A stretch of DNA of 64,000 nucleotides from Rhipicephalus microplus. Its lineage: Eukaryota; Arthropoda; Arachnida; Ixodida; Ixodidae. Numbering within the stretch: the stretch's first letter is position 1; each line of letters begins with the position of its first letter. Positions 1 to 12,441 of this stretch are shown here, one piece after another. Under the pieces are notes generated by a model. That model was not told the DNA's origin. It worked only from the letters and a program-made list of their open reading frames with translations, and did no database searches. The stretch spans positions 11,175,321-11,239,320 of the forward strand of contig NC_134710.1 in the NCBI RefSeq assembly GCF_043290135.1. The letters are read 5' to 3'. The position numbers and the translations under genes are program-made.

Positions 1-1544
1 CTGGGAAGGTCATCTATATTTGTGCAATTATGGCATTAAAGTCAAAACACTTTCGGTTGAGTATATTTCTCATTACTTCATTTATATTCTTTATGAAAAT
101 GTCAGGATCTATTGTACAAACTAGTAATGTTTAAGACTTGAAGAATGCAATTTTTGGGAGATTTGAAAATAATTGTAGAAACCTTTTGCAAACACTAGCA
201 AACTAAAATATACATTACAACTTATGGTGTTTTTAAAGGATAGTCGACGTCTGCTTACTGTTTTGCATGTAGTTATGCCAAACTAACGCTGTATTGGAGA
301 CATATTGTGTAGCTCTCAATCACGTCAATTGTTGTAGTTGAGAACCATTGAGAACGTATGCATTCTGCAGGGCTACATTTATTTTTCCATTCTAAGGAGA
401 AAAGATAATTGTGGAGTTAGCATAGTGCCACTCTTGCAGAAAGGCCATGTCTGCATGCTGTACACAGTGATACGGAGAGTACACAACTATTTGTCCCAAT
501 CCTGAATGTAGCCTTCTGGGGGCATAAGCTGCTATTGCTCTCTAAATAGAAAAAAAAATATATTAATATGATACTGCAGCATTGGAAGCAGTGTCAAACT
601 GAATGTGTGATGTGTACTTGGTATTCAGTTTTTGTTTCTATCTTTTGTATTCAAGACTAACATCATCGGGAGAATAAAAAGCTTGCGCACTTAGATAAGC
701 AGTAGTTTTCCAGCTGTGAATTGATCGCCGCAAAGAGGCAGGGTATCCTGCGTATCGTTGCATCAGTTTGCTGAAACTTGTTCGCATGGCAAATAAAGAT
801 AAGCACTGTGTCTCCTGCTACCAGTAAATAATGAAGCAACTAAAATTATCGCAGTTATTCTATGTTTGTATAGGAAGTGGCACAAAGTGAAGAATGTATA
901 CCGAAGTGACTGTATACAGAAGCGTTTGTTTGCCCAGATAAGTTTAGTCACATTTGTTCCATAGTGCATACAAGATCGCAAAGGTCTGCAGTGTGCAAAA
1001 AAAAAATGCGGTCAAAGGCACGTCAATTTTTTTGTCAATTGTTGTGCACAAGTTAAGCGCAAATATCCTTCTTTTGGCCACATGCACATCGACCAGGTCG
1101 ATGCATTAGCACGCTTCTCAGCGAGCATCCAAGTCCATTGAAAGGAGCCTCTCATCTTGCCTCTCTAAGTCAATAATGCAAATGTAATCCTATCTTTGAA
1201 ACCAGTGACTTTTTCATTGCGCTTTCAACAACACAAGAAATTTTGGAGTCATATCATGTCACAAATAATGGCGCAATCTGTCCAAGTCAAATTTCTTGTC
1301 ATATAATGATAGAGAAGGTGAGCTTCATTAATCAACAGTAAACAAGCAGCTTTGTTATTTGACTTTTGTGCCTCTTTATAACACACGCTGCACCCCCATT
1401 TTTCAAATGTTTCTTTTTTTTAACATGTGCACTACATTTATAGTTGTGAGTTGGTGCTAGATGGTGTATGTATTCTCTTACTTGTACGGCTTCTTTCTTT
1501 TTCCGCTCTAAGTATTATTCCAACCTGTAACTGTACGTACCAAG
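1..1544. other. AT-rich DNA without a recognisable gene
   Basis: No open frame longer than about 72 codons is present and none resembles a known protein. I see no splice-flanked coding block, RNA gene or element end. The region is AT-rich with short homopolymer runs and reads as intergenic or intronic sequence. Confidence 0.5.
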
Positions 1545-1835
1545 AAAGGGCAGTATCCAAGATACATGTATTTGAAATACTATCTTAGATATTCTTTGAG
1601 TATCTTGTATCTCAGATTTGGGTGCATGTTGAAGAACCCCAGGTGGTCTAAATTTCCGGAGCCCTTCACTACGGCGTCTCTCATAATCATATGGTAGTTT
1701 TGGGACGTTAAATCTCACATACCAATCAACGGGTATCGTGCATCTGTATCGCGATACGTCTCTGAAGAAGAGTATCTGTACCTGTATTTCCGTTACAATC
1801 GAATATGTATCGTGTATCTTTTGATACAAGATAGA
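1545..1835. repeat. GTATC/GATAC-rich imperfect repeat, split by a SINE
   Basis: The words GTATC, GATAC and their variants recur many times on both sides of a SINE fragment (left arm about 1548-1612, right arm about 1735-1835). The two arms look like one degenerate palindrome-rich tract that the SINE entered. Possible target duplications are GTATCTTGTATCT before the SINE and GTATCGTGCATCT after it (11 of 13 match), but in such a repetitive tract this may be coincidence. Confidence 0.45.
1612..1731 (+). mobile_element. 5'-truncated tick tRNA-derived SINE (Ruka-like), 3' part
   Basis: The block holds the conserved body and tail of a very common tick SINE: AGAACCCCAGGTGGT near 1632, CCGGAGCCCTTCACTACGGC near 1657 and GGGACGTTAAATCTCACATA near 1700. 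The tRNA-like head with its A and B boxes is missing, so the copy is 5' truncated. A fuller copy on the minus strand at 62382-62626 has the same body in the same order, which supports the identification within the window. It is non-coding and would depend on a LINE for mobility. Confidence 0.7.
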
Positions 1836-2516
1836 GCAGTTGGAACGCTATACCTTGCGAAACATTAATGGCTGACCTAACTCCGCTGCTCAGGCTGTTG
1901 CTGGTGCCACTAAGCAACCTGAATAAAGCTAAGGGCAATGACCTATATTCTTTTCATCCCACTCCGACAGTCAGGGTAGGCGATGAGGTGTGCGCGTCAC
2001 TTTTGTTGAAGCAAGGCTTGCGTAGTCTTTATGTTTTCGAAATTCCTTCTCTCGGTAGTTGCATCAGAGCCAAGAAACTTAGCCTTGGCCACTTGAAAGC
2101 GCTGCGTACTTCAGTGTGTGCGACGATGACAGCACCAATTCTGGTGCCGCTCTCCAGCGTCGAACTATAGCACCGCTGGCCCTGATGGTGTATCTAAAAT
2201 AACAAGCACTTACCTATCAGACGATATTTTGGCGGTCCATGCCGCTTTCTCTCTGCTGTTTCTATTCAAAGAGCTGTTGAAATTATAATAGGATTGTTAG
2301 CACAAGTGCTTTCTCATTTGTTCGTCGCTTGCATCTCATATTCACCTAGTGCTGTGAACTTTTTTTTTTCGGTCTCGTAAATGCAATATGTCTTTTGTAA
2401 TGTAAAGCGAAAATAATATCTCTGTTTTATCCTTAACTTTATTTGTCTGCTTTATTTGTTCAACTTTTTATACATTTCTATTCCCTCAAGTTTGCTCTTC
2501 TGGCAAGGCAATTTGG
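1836..2516. other. Unassigned sequence before the satellite
   Basis: A 100-codon plus-strand frame (1868-2170) is the only sizeable reading frame. It has no recognisable domain, no splice context and low-complexity leucine/serine-rich composition, so I treat it as chance. The last 100 bases are T-rich and run straight into the first satellite unit. Confidence 0.4.
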
Positions 2517-5500
2517 CATATGTGTTTATACGCCAGTCGCCAAGATCAGCTCTTGAGCATATGTCTTTATACGCCAGTGCCCAGGATCAGCTTGTCAACA
2601 TATGTCTTTATACGCCAGTGGCCAGGATCTACTTGTCAGCATGTCTTTATACGCCAGGCACCAGGATCTACTTGTCAGGATATGTTTTTATATGCCATTC
2701 TCCAGGATCAGCTTGTCAGCACATGTCTTTAAAGGCCAGCCACCTTGATCAGCTTGTCAGCATATGTCTTTACACGCCAGTGGCCAGAATCAGCTTGTCA
2801 GCACATGTCTTTATATGCCAGTGGCCAGGATCAGTTTGTCAGCATGTCTCTATACGCCAGTAACCATGATCAGCTTGTCAGCATATGTCTTTATACGCCA
2901 GTCGCCAAGATCAGCTAGTGTGCATATCTCTTTATACGCCAGTCGCCAGGATCAGTAAGTGTGCATATATCTTTATATGCCAGTCACCAGGATCAGCTCG
3001 TGAGCATATGTCTTTATATGCCGGTGGCCAGGATCAGCTTGTCAGCATATGTCTTTATACGCCCGTCGCCAAGATAAGCTTGTGTGAATATGTCTTTATA
3101 CACCAGTCGCCAGGATCAGCTTGTCAGCATATGTCTTTATACGCCAGTGGCCAGGATCGTCTTGTGTGCATTTGTCTTTAAACGCCAGTGCCAAGGATCA
3201 GCTTGTCATCATATGTCTTTATACGCCAGTGGCCAGGATCAGCTCGTCAGCATATGTCTTTATACGCCAGTCTCCAGGATCAGTTAGTGTGCATATGTGT
3301 TTATAAGCCAATCGCCAGGATCAGCTTGTGAGCATATGTCTGTATACGCAAGTGCCCAGGATCAGCTTGTCAGCATGTCTTTATACGCCAGAGACCAGGA
3401 TCAGCTTTGCAGCATATGTCTTTATACGCCAGTGGCCAGGATCAGCTTGTCAGCATATGTCTTTATACGCCAGTTGCCAGAATCGACTTGTCAGCATATG
3501 TCTTTATACGCCAGTTGCCAGGATCTACTTGTCAGCATATGTCTTTATACGAAAGTCGCCAGGATCTACTTGTCAGCATATGTCTTTATACGCCCTTCTC
3601 CAGGATCAGCTTGTCAGCATACGTCTTTAAATGCCAGTCACCAGGATCAGCTTGTCAGCATATGTCTTTATACGCCAGTCACCAAGATCTGCTAGTTTGC
3701 ATATGGCTTTATACGCCAGTGGCCAGGGTCAGCTTGTCAGCATATGTCATTATACGCCAGTGGCCAGGATCTGCTTGTCAGCATATGTCTTTATCTGCCG
3801 GTGGCCAGGATCAGCTTGTCAGCATATGTCTTTATACGCCAGTTGCCAGGATCTACTTGTCAGGATATGTCTTTATACACCATTCTCCAGGATCAGCTTG
3901 TCAGCATATGTCTTTAAACGCCAGTCACCATGATCAGCTTGTCAGCATATGTCTTTACACGACAGTGGCCAGGATCAGCTTGTCAGCATATGTCTTTATA
4001 AGCCAGTGGCCAGGATCATCTTGTGAGCATATGTCTTTATACGCCAGTCGCCAAGATCAGCTAGTGTGCATATGTATTTATACGCCAGTCGCCAGGATCA
4101 GTTAGTGTGCATATGTGTTTATGCGCCAGTCGCTAGGATCAGCTTATGAGCATATGTCTTTACACACCAGTGGCCAAGATCAGCTTGTCAGCATAAGTCT
4201 TTATACGCCAGTGGCCAGGATCAGCTTGTGCGCATATGTCTTTATACGCCAGTCACCAGGATCAGCTTTTAAGCATATGTCTTTATACGCCTGTGGCCAG
4301 GATCAGCTTGTCAGCATACGTCTATATATGCCAGTGGCCAGGATCAGCTTGTCAGCATATGTGTTTATACGCCAGTCGCCAAGATCAGCTAGTGTGCATA
4401 TGTCTTTATACGCCAGTCGCCAGGATCAGTAAGTGTGCTTATATCTTTATACGCCAGTCACCAGGATCAGCTCGTGAGCATATGTCTTTATATGCCAGTG
4501 GCCATGATCAGCTTGCCAGCACATGTCTTTATACGCCCGTCGCCAAGATCAGCTTGTGTGAATATGTCTTTATACGCCAGTCGCCAGGATCAGCTTGTCA
4601 GCATATGTCTTTATACGCCAGTGGCCAGGATCGTCTTGTGTGCATTTGTCTTTATACGCCAGTGCCAAGGATCAGCTTGTTAGCATATGTCTTTATACAC
4701 CAGTCGCCAAGATCCCCTAGTGTGCATATGTCTTTATACGCAAGTGGCCAGGATAAGCTTGTCAGCATATGTCTTTACACGCCAGTAGCCAGGATCAGCT
4801 TGTCAGCATATGTTTTTAAATGGCAGTGGCCAGAATCAGCTTGCCAGCGTATGTCTTTATACGCCAGTTGCCAGGATCAGCTTGTCAGCATATGTCTTTA
4901 TACGCCAGTCTCCAGGAACAGTTAGCGTGCATATGTGTTTATAAGCCAGTGGCCAGGATCAGCTTGTCAGCATAGGTCTTTACACGCCAGTAGCCAGGAT
5001 CAGCTTGTCAGCATATGTCTTTACACGCCTGTGGCCAGGATCAGCTTGTCAGCATATGTCTTTATTCGGCAGTGGCAAGAATCAGCTTGTCAGCGTATGT
5101 CTATACGCCAGTGGCCAATATCAGCTTGTGAGCATATGTCTGTATACGCCAGTGCCCAGGATCAGCTTGTCTGCATGTCTTTATACGCCAGAGGCCAGGA
5201 TCAGCTTGTCAGCATGTGTCTTTATACGGAAGTCACCAGGATCAGCTTGTCAGCATATGTCTTTATAAGCCAGTGCCCAGGGTCAGCTTGTCAGCATATG
5301 TATTTATACGCCAGTTGCCATGATCTACTTGTCAGCATATGTCTTTATATGACAGTCGACAGGATCTACTTGTCAGCATATGTCTTTATACGCCATTCTC
5401 CAGGATCAGCTTGTCAGCGTATGTCTTTAAACGCCAGCCACCTTGATCAGCTTGTCAGCATATGTCTTTACACGCCAGTGGCCAGAATCAGCTTGTCAGC

Positions 5501-7916
5501 ATATGGCTTTATACACCAGTGGCCAGGATCACCTTGTCAGCATATGTCTCTATACGCCAGTCGCCAAGATAAGCTAGTGTGCATATGTTTTTATATCCCA
5601 GTCGCCAGGATCAGTTAGTGTGCATATGTCTATATACGCCAGTCGCCAGTATCAGTAAGTATGCATATATCTTTATACACCAGTCACCAGGATCAGCTCG
5701 TGAGCATATGTCTTTATATGCCAGTGGCCAGGATCAGCTTGTCAGCATATGTCTTTATATGCCCGTCGCCAAGATCAGATTGTGTGAATATGTCTTTATA
5801 CGCCAGTCGCCAGGATCAGCTTGTCAGCATATGTCTATACGCCAGTGGACAGGATCAGCTTGTCAGCATATGTCTTTGTACGCCAGTGGCCAGGATCAGT
5901 TTGTCAGCATATGTCTTTATAGGCCAGTTGCCAGAATCTACTTGTCAGCATGTCTTTATACGCCAGTGGCCAGGGTAAGCTTGTCAGCATATGTCTTTAT
6001 ACGCCAGTTGCCAGGATCTACTTGTCAGCATATGTCTTTATACGACAGTCGCCAGGATCTACTTGTCAGCATATGTCTTTATACGCCATTCTCCAGGATC
6101 AGCTTGTCAGCATACGTCTTTAAATGCCAGTCACCAGGATCAGCTTGTCAGCATATGTCTTTATACGCCAGTCACCAAGATCTGCTAGTTTGCATATGGC
6201 TTTATACGCCAGTAGCCAGGGTCAGCTTGTCAGCATATGTCATTATACGCCAGTGGCCAGGATCTGCTTGTCAGCATATGTCTTTATCTGCCGGTGGCCA
6301 GGATCAGCTTGTCAGCATATGTCTTTACACGCCAGTGGCCAGGATCAACTTGTCAGCATATGTCTTTACACGCCAGTGGCCAGGATCAACTTGTCAGCAT
6401 ATGTCTTTATACACCAGTGGCCAATATCATCTTGTGAGCATATGTCTTTATGCGCCAGTCTCCAGGATCAGCTAGTGTGCATATATCTTTATACGCCAGC
6501 CACCAGGATCAGCTCGTGAGCATATGTCTTTATACGCCAGTGGCCAGGATTGTCATGTGTGCATTTGTCTTTATACGCCAGTGCCAAGGATCAGCTTGTC
6601 ATCATATGTCTTTATACGCCAGTGGGCAGGATCAGCTTGTCAGCATATGTTATTATACGCCAGTGGCAGGATCAGCTGGTCAGCATCTGTCTTTATACAC
6701 CAGTCGCCAAGAGGAGTTAATGTTCATATGTCTTTATACGCCTGTCGCCAGGATCAGTTAGTGTACATATGTCTTTATACGCGAGTGGCCAGGATCAGCT
6801 TGTCAGCATATGTCTTTATACGCCAGTCGCCAAGATCAGCTAGTGTGCATATGTCTTTATACGCCAGTCACCAGGATCAGTAAGTGTGCATATATCTTTT
6901 TACGCCAGTCACCAGGATCAGCTCGTGAGCATATGTCTTTATACGCCAGTGCCCAGAATAAGCTTGTCATCATATGTCCTTTTACGCCCGTCGCCAAGAT
7001 CAGCTTGTGTGAATATGTCTTTATACGCCAGTCGCCAGGATCAGCTTGTCAGCATATGTCTTTATACGCCAGGGGCCACGATCGTCTTGTGTGCATTTGT
7101 CTTTATACGCCAGTGCCAAGGATCAGCTTGTCAGCATATGTCTTTATACACCAGTCGCCAAGATCAGCTAGTGTGCATATGTATTTATACGCCAGTCGCC
7201 AGGATCAGTTAGTGTGCATATGTGTTTATGCGCCAGTCGCTAGGATCAGCTTATGAGCATATGTCTTTACACACCAGTGGCCAAGATCAGCTTGTCAGCA
7301 TAAGTCTTTATACGCCAGTGGCCAGGATCAGCTTGTGCGCATATGTCTTTATACGCCAGTCACCAGAATCAGCATTTAAGCATATGTCTTTATACGCCTG
7401 TGGCCAGGATCAGCTTTTCAGCATACGTCTATATGTGCCAGTGGCCAGGATCAGCTTGTCAGCATGTCTTTACACGCCAGTGGCCAGGATCAGCTTGTCA
7501 GCATATGTCCTTATACGCCAGTCGCCAGGATCAGTAAGTGTGCATATATATTTATACGCAAGTCGCCAGGATCAGCTCGTGAGCATATGTCTTTATACGC
7601 CAGTGGCCAGGATCGTCTGATGAGCATTTGTCTTTATACGCCAGTGCCAAGGATCAGCTTGTCATCATATGTCTTTATACGCCAGTGGACAGGATCAGTT
7701 TGTCAGCATATGTCTTTATAAGCCAGTGGCCAGGATCAGCTGGTCAGCATATGTCTTTATACACCAGTCGCCAAGATCAGCTAGTGTTCATATGTCTTTA
7801 TACGCCAGTCGCCAGGATCAGTTAGTGTGCATATGTCTTTATACGCGAGTGGCCAGGATCAGCTTGTCAGCATATGTCTTTATACGCCAGTCGCCAAGAT
7901 CAGCTAGTGTGCATAT

Positions 7917-8676
7917 GTCTTCATACGCCAGTGCCAAGGATCAGCTTGTCATCATATGTCTTTTTACGCCAGTGGCAAGAATCAGCTTGTCAGCATACGT
8001 CTTTATACTCCAGTGGCCAGGATCAGCTGGTCAGAATATGTCTTTATACACCAGTCGCCAAGATCAGCTAGTGTGCATATGTCTTTATACGCCAGTCGCC
8101 AGGTTCAGCTTGTCAGCATATGTCTTTATACGCCAGTTGCCAGGATTAGCTTGTCAGCATATGTCTTTATACGACAGTCACCATAATCAGCTTGTCAGCA
8201 TATGTCTTTACACGCCAGTGGCCAGGATCAACTTGTCAGCATATGTCTTTATACGCCAGTGGCCAATATCAGCTTGTGAGCATATGTCTTTATACGCCAG
8301 TCTCCAGGATCAGTTAGTGTGCATATGTGTTTATAAGCCAATCGCCAGGATCAGCTTATCAGCATAAGTCTTTACACGCCAGTGGCCAGGATCAGCTTGT
8401 AAGCATATGTCTTTATACGCCAGTTGCCAGGATCAGCATGTCAGCTAATGTCTTTAAATGCCAGTGGCCAGGATCAGCTTGTCAGCATATGTCTTTATAC
8501 GCCAGTCACCAAGATCAGTTAATGTGCATGTGTCTTTATACGCCAGTGGCCAGGATCAGCTTGTTAGCATATGTCCTAATACGCCAGTGGCCAGGATCAG
8601 CTTGTCAGCATATGTCTTTATACGCAAGTCACCAGGATCAGCTTGTCAGCATATGTCTTTATACGCCAGTCACCAG
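7917..8676 (+). repeat. Higher-order satellite block, first copy (34-unit offset)
   Basis: This block of about 760 bp recurs at 9311-10070 with the same unit variants in the same order, for example GTCTTCATACG, the GGTCAGAATATG unit and the GTCAGCTAATG/GTCAGCTTATG unit. The offset is 1394 bp, exactly 34 x 41. The near identity over many variant units shows a segmental duplication inside the array rather than independent unit drift. Confidence 0.8.
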
Positions 8677-9310
8677 GATCAGCTTGCCAGCATATGTCTT
8701 CATACGCCAGTGTCCAGGATCGTCGTGTGTGCATTAGTCTTTATACGCCAGTGCCAAGGATCAGCTTGTCAGCATATGTCTTTATACGCCAGTGGCCAGG
8801 ATGGTCTTGTGTGCATTTGTCTTTATACGCCAGTGCCAAGGATCAGCTTGTCATCATATGTCTTTATACGCCAGTGGCCAGGTTCAGCTTGTCAGCATAT
8901 ATCTTTATACGCCAGTCGCCAAGATCAGCTAGTCAGCATATGTCTTTATACGCCAGTGGCCAAGATATGCTAGTGTGCATATGTCTTTATGTGCCAGTCG
9001 CCAGGATCAGTAAGTGTGCATATATCTTTATACGCCAGTGGCGAGGATCAGCTTGTCAGCCTATGTTTTTATACGCCAGTGGCCAGGGTCGGCTTGTCAG
9101 CATATGTCTTTATACGCCAGTCGCCAGGGTCAGCTTGTTAGCATATGTTTTTATACGCCAGTGGCCAGGATCAGCTTGTCAGCATATGTCTTTATACGCC
9201 CGTCTCCAAGATCAGCTTGTGTGAATATGTCTTTATACGCCAGTCGCCAGGATCAGCTTGTCACCATTTTTCTTTATACGCCAGTGGCCAGGATCGTCTT
9301 TTGTGCATTT

Positions 9311-10070
9311 GTCTTCATACGCCAGTGCCAAGGATCAGCTTGTCATCATATGTCTTTTTACGCCAGTGGCAAGAATCAGCTTCTCAGCATACGTCTTTAT
9401 ATGCCAGTGGCCAGGATCAGCTGGTCAGAATATGTCTTTATACACCAGTCGCCAAGATCAGCTAGTGTGCATATGTCTTTATACGCCAGTCGCCAGGTTC
9501 AGCTTGTCAGCATATGTCTTTATACGCCAGTGGCCAGGATTAGCTTGTCAGCATATGTCTTTATACGACAGTCACCATGATCAGCTTGTCAGCATATGGG
9601 TTTACACGCCAGTGGCCAGGATCAACTTGTCAGCATATATCTTTATACGCCAGTGGCCAATATCAGCTTGTGAGCATATGTATCTATACGCCAATCTCCA
9701 GGATCAGTTAGTGTGCATATGTGTTTATAAGCCAATCGCCAGGATCAGCTTATCAGCATAAGTCTTTACACGCCAGTGGCCAGGATCAGCTTGTAAGCAT
9801 ATGTCTTTATACGCCAGTTGCCAGGATCAGCTTGTCAGCTTATGTCTTTAAATGCCAGTGGCCAGGATCAGCTTGTCAGCATATGTCTTTATACGCCAGT
9901 CACCAAGATCAGTTAATGTGCATGTGTCTTTATACGCCAGTGGCCAGGATCAGCTTGTTAGCTTATGTCCTAATACGCCAGTGGCCAGGATCAGCTTGTC
10001 AGCATATGTCTTTATACGCAAGTCACCAGGATCAGCTTGTCAGCATATGTCTTTATACGCCAGTCACCAG
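9311..10070 (+). repeat. Higher-order satellite block, second copy
   Basis: This is the partner of 7917-8676, displaced by 1394 bp. A separate stretch beginning TAAGTGTGCATATATC at 9011 and followed by a GTGGCGAGG unit recurs at 10692 with an offset of 1681 bp, exactly 41 units. Several block duplications of different length have therefore built the right half of the array. Confidence 0.75.
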
Positions 10071-11487
10071 GATCAGCTTGTGAGCATATGTCTTTATACG
10101 CCAGTGGCCAGGATCAGCTTGTCAGCATATCTCTTTACACGCCAGTGGCCAGAATCAGCTTGTCAGCATATGTCTTTATACGCCAGTGGCCAGGATCAGC
10201 TTGTCAGCATATGTCTTTATACGCCAGTCGCTAAGATAGGCTAGTGTGCATATGTCTTTATACGCCAGTCGCCATGATCAGCTAGTGTGCATATGTCTTT
10301 ATACGCCAGTCGCCAGGATCAGTAAGTGTACATATATATTTATACGCCAGCCACCAGGATCTGCTCGTGAGCATATGTCTTTATACCCCAGTGCCCAGGA
10401 TCATCTTGTCAGCATATGTCTTTATACGCCAGTGGCGAGGATCAGCCTGTTAACATACGTCTTTATACGCCAGTCGCCAGAATAAGCTTGTTAGCATATG
10501 TCTTTATACGCCCGTCACCAGGATCAGCTTGTGTCAATATGTCTTTATATGCCAGTCGCCAGGATCAGCTTGTCAGCATATGTCTTTATACGCCAGTCGC
10601 CAAGATCAGCTAGTCAGCATATGTGATTATACGCCAGTCGCCAAGATCTGCTAGTGTACATATGTCTTTATATGCCAGTCGTCAGGATCAGTAAGTGTGC
10701 ATATATCTTTATACGCCAGTGGCGAGGATCAGCTTGTCAGCATATGTCTTTATACGCCAGTGGCCAGGGTCGGCTTGTCAGCATATGTCTTTATACGCCA
10801 GTCGCCAGGGTCAGCTTGTTAGCACATGTCTTTATACGCCAGTTGACAGGGTCAGCTTGTTAGCATATGTCTTTATATGCCAGTGGCCAGGATCAGCTTG
10901 TCAGCATATGTCTATATACGCCAGTCGCCAGGATCAGCTTGTCAGCATATGTCTTTATACGCCAGTGGCCAGGATCAGCTTGTCAGCATATGTCTTTATA
11001 CGCCAGTGGCCAGGATCGTCTTTTTTGCATTTGTCTTTATACGCCAGTGGCAAGGATCAGCTTGTCAGCATATGTTTTTATACGCCAGTGCCAGGATCAG
11101 CTGGTCAGCATATGTCTTCATACACCAGTCGCCAAGATCAGCTAGTGTGCATATGTGTTTATAAGCCAATCGCCAGGATCAGCTTGTGAGCATATGTCTG
11201 TATACGCTAGTGGCCAGGATCAGCTTGTCAGCATATGTATTTATACGCCAGTGGCCCGAATCAGCTTGTCAGCATATGTATTTATATGCCATTTGCCAGG
11301 ATCTACTTGTCTGCATATGTCTTTATACGCCAGTCGCCCAGATCTACTTGTCAGCATATGTCTTTATACAGCATTCTCCAGGATCAGCTTGTCAGCATAT
11401 GTCTTTAAATGCCAGTCACCAGGATCAGCTTGTAAGCATATGTCTTTACACGCCAGTGGCCAGGATCAGCTTGTCAGCATAAGTCTT

Positions 11488-12217
11488 GTGGGCCACTGTG
11501 GGCGCAGGTTAGCCAGATGAGGACAGAGGGCGTTCGAGGACAACGAGAGACTTTTATATACACGAAGACGGACAAAGGGATACACACAACATAAACTCAC
11601 ACATATATACACGCGTTCACGGTCCTACGCGAGAGGGAGTTAATGTTCTCTTTCGTCCACTCACATTCTACTCTTGGGGCGTGAACGTTGCGCTTGACCT
11701 TGAGCTCTCTGGTAGTCAGGAGGCGGTGTGCCTTGTGCTTGCGGAGTTCGTACCGAGGTGGGGCCCGGTCTAGAAGATAACCGCCAAGGCCATCCCAGTA
11801 CGGTGGTCAACGGCTGGGCTTGCCTGTACACCACCGAGAACAGCGCACCGCCCGTCTGCCACGAACAGACCTGGGACAGCGTCTCGCTCCGAGACCAGAA
11901 CAGCAGCTGGCCGTGACGAACGCCGCTTCAGACCAACGTGGGGGCGTGGTGGGGCGATGCCCAGTCCAGGACGCACCCGAGGACTTCAACGCCGAGACGA
12001 GGCCCGGACACGGAGGGTCAGAACGAGCAGCCGGGGCATGGCCCGAACTTGTCCTTGCTCTCTGATCTTTGGGGTTAGCCGAGCTGTCCCCGAGGCTCGG
12101 GAGCTTTTTTCACGTGGTACGCGCACGAGCACGCACATAGGCGAGCTCATAGTTTTACCGCTATCACCATCATGATGATTCCCGCGCACCCTGAAATACT
12201 AAATCGGCCCCGCACAC
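11488..12217 (-). repeat. Unclassified sequence with possible LTR character
   Basis: This GC-richer block directly abuts the satellite. Read on the minus strand it starts TGTGCGGGGCCGA (near 12217), contains TATATAAAAG (near 11556) and ends CTGCGCCCACA (near 11501), which is the TG...CA layout of a retrotransposon LTR with a TATA box. No second copy and no matching flanking duplication are visible. Short frames on either strand (up to 81 codons) have no known domain. A solo LTR is possible but weakly supported. Confidence 0.25.
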
Positions 12218-12370
12218 CGATTTTCTACGTCAAAGCATGACGCACACTCTCCAGGGCAGCGTTTTTTACCACATCTTCCCCCCAGTTCAAGAACAGCGAA
12301 ACGGTGGGATAAAAAGGGTAGGCATGTTCATAGAGTAGACAACGTATTACCCGCGTCATGAGTTCTTTGT

Positions 12371-12372
<2 letters not shown>

Positions 12373-12439
<67 letters not shown>
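12373..12439. repeat. (AC)n microsatellite
   Basis: An uninterrupted AC dinucleotide run of about 67 bp, preceded by TTTGTGT and followed by ATATATTT. The valine/cysteine minus-strand frame across it is an artefact of the repeat. Confidence 0.97.

Positions 12440-12441
<2 letters not shown>

Larger units (their letters stand above)
2517..11487 (+). repeat. 41-bp tandem satellite array, about 219 units
   Basis: A unit beginning CATATGTCTTTATACGCCAG and ending with GGATCAGCTTGTCAG repeats with a 41-bp period for 8.97 kb. Units differ at a few positions: GTGG/GTCG/GTCA in mid-unit, GATCAGTTAGTGTG versus GATCAGCTTGTCAG at the end. Some are 39 bp because AT or TT is lost, for example at 2640 and 5100. 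Because 41 is not a multiple of 3, three units (123 bp) encode a 41-residue peptide period, with recurring pieces such as SLYASGQDQLVSICLYTP. The consensus has no stop codon in any of the three plus-strand frames, which explains overlapping frames of up to 298 codons. I read these as a by-product of unit sequence, not as genes. The minus strand of the unit has TGA and TAA stops. The array ends abruptly at the sequence AAGTCTTGTGGGCC. Confidence 0.95.

Noticed and set aside
2517..11487. CRISPR-like array
   Set aside because: Units are head-to-tail without unique spacers, the repeat spans the whole period, and the host is an animal.
2456..11520. Dozens of overlapping plus-strand frames of 60-298 codons as genes
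   Set aside because: They are all readings of the 41-bp tandem unit in three frames, with internal Met codons from CATATG. No start context, signal or domain is present.
12225..12440. Minus-strand 71-codon Val/Cys protein
   Set aside because: Most of it is the translated CA microsatellite.
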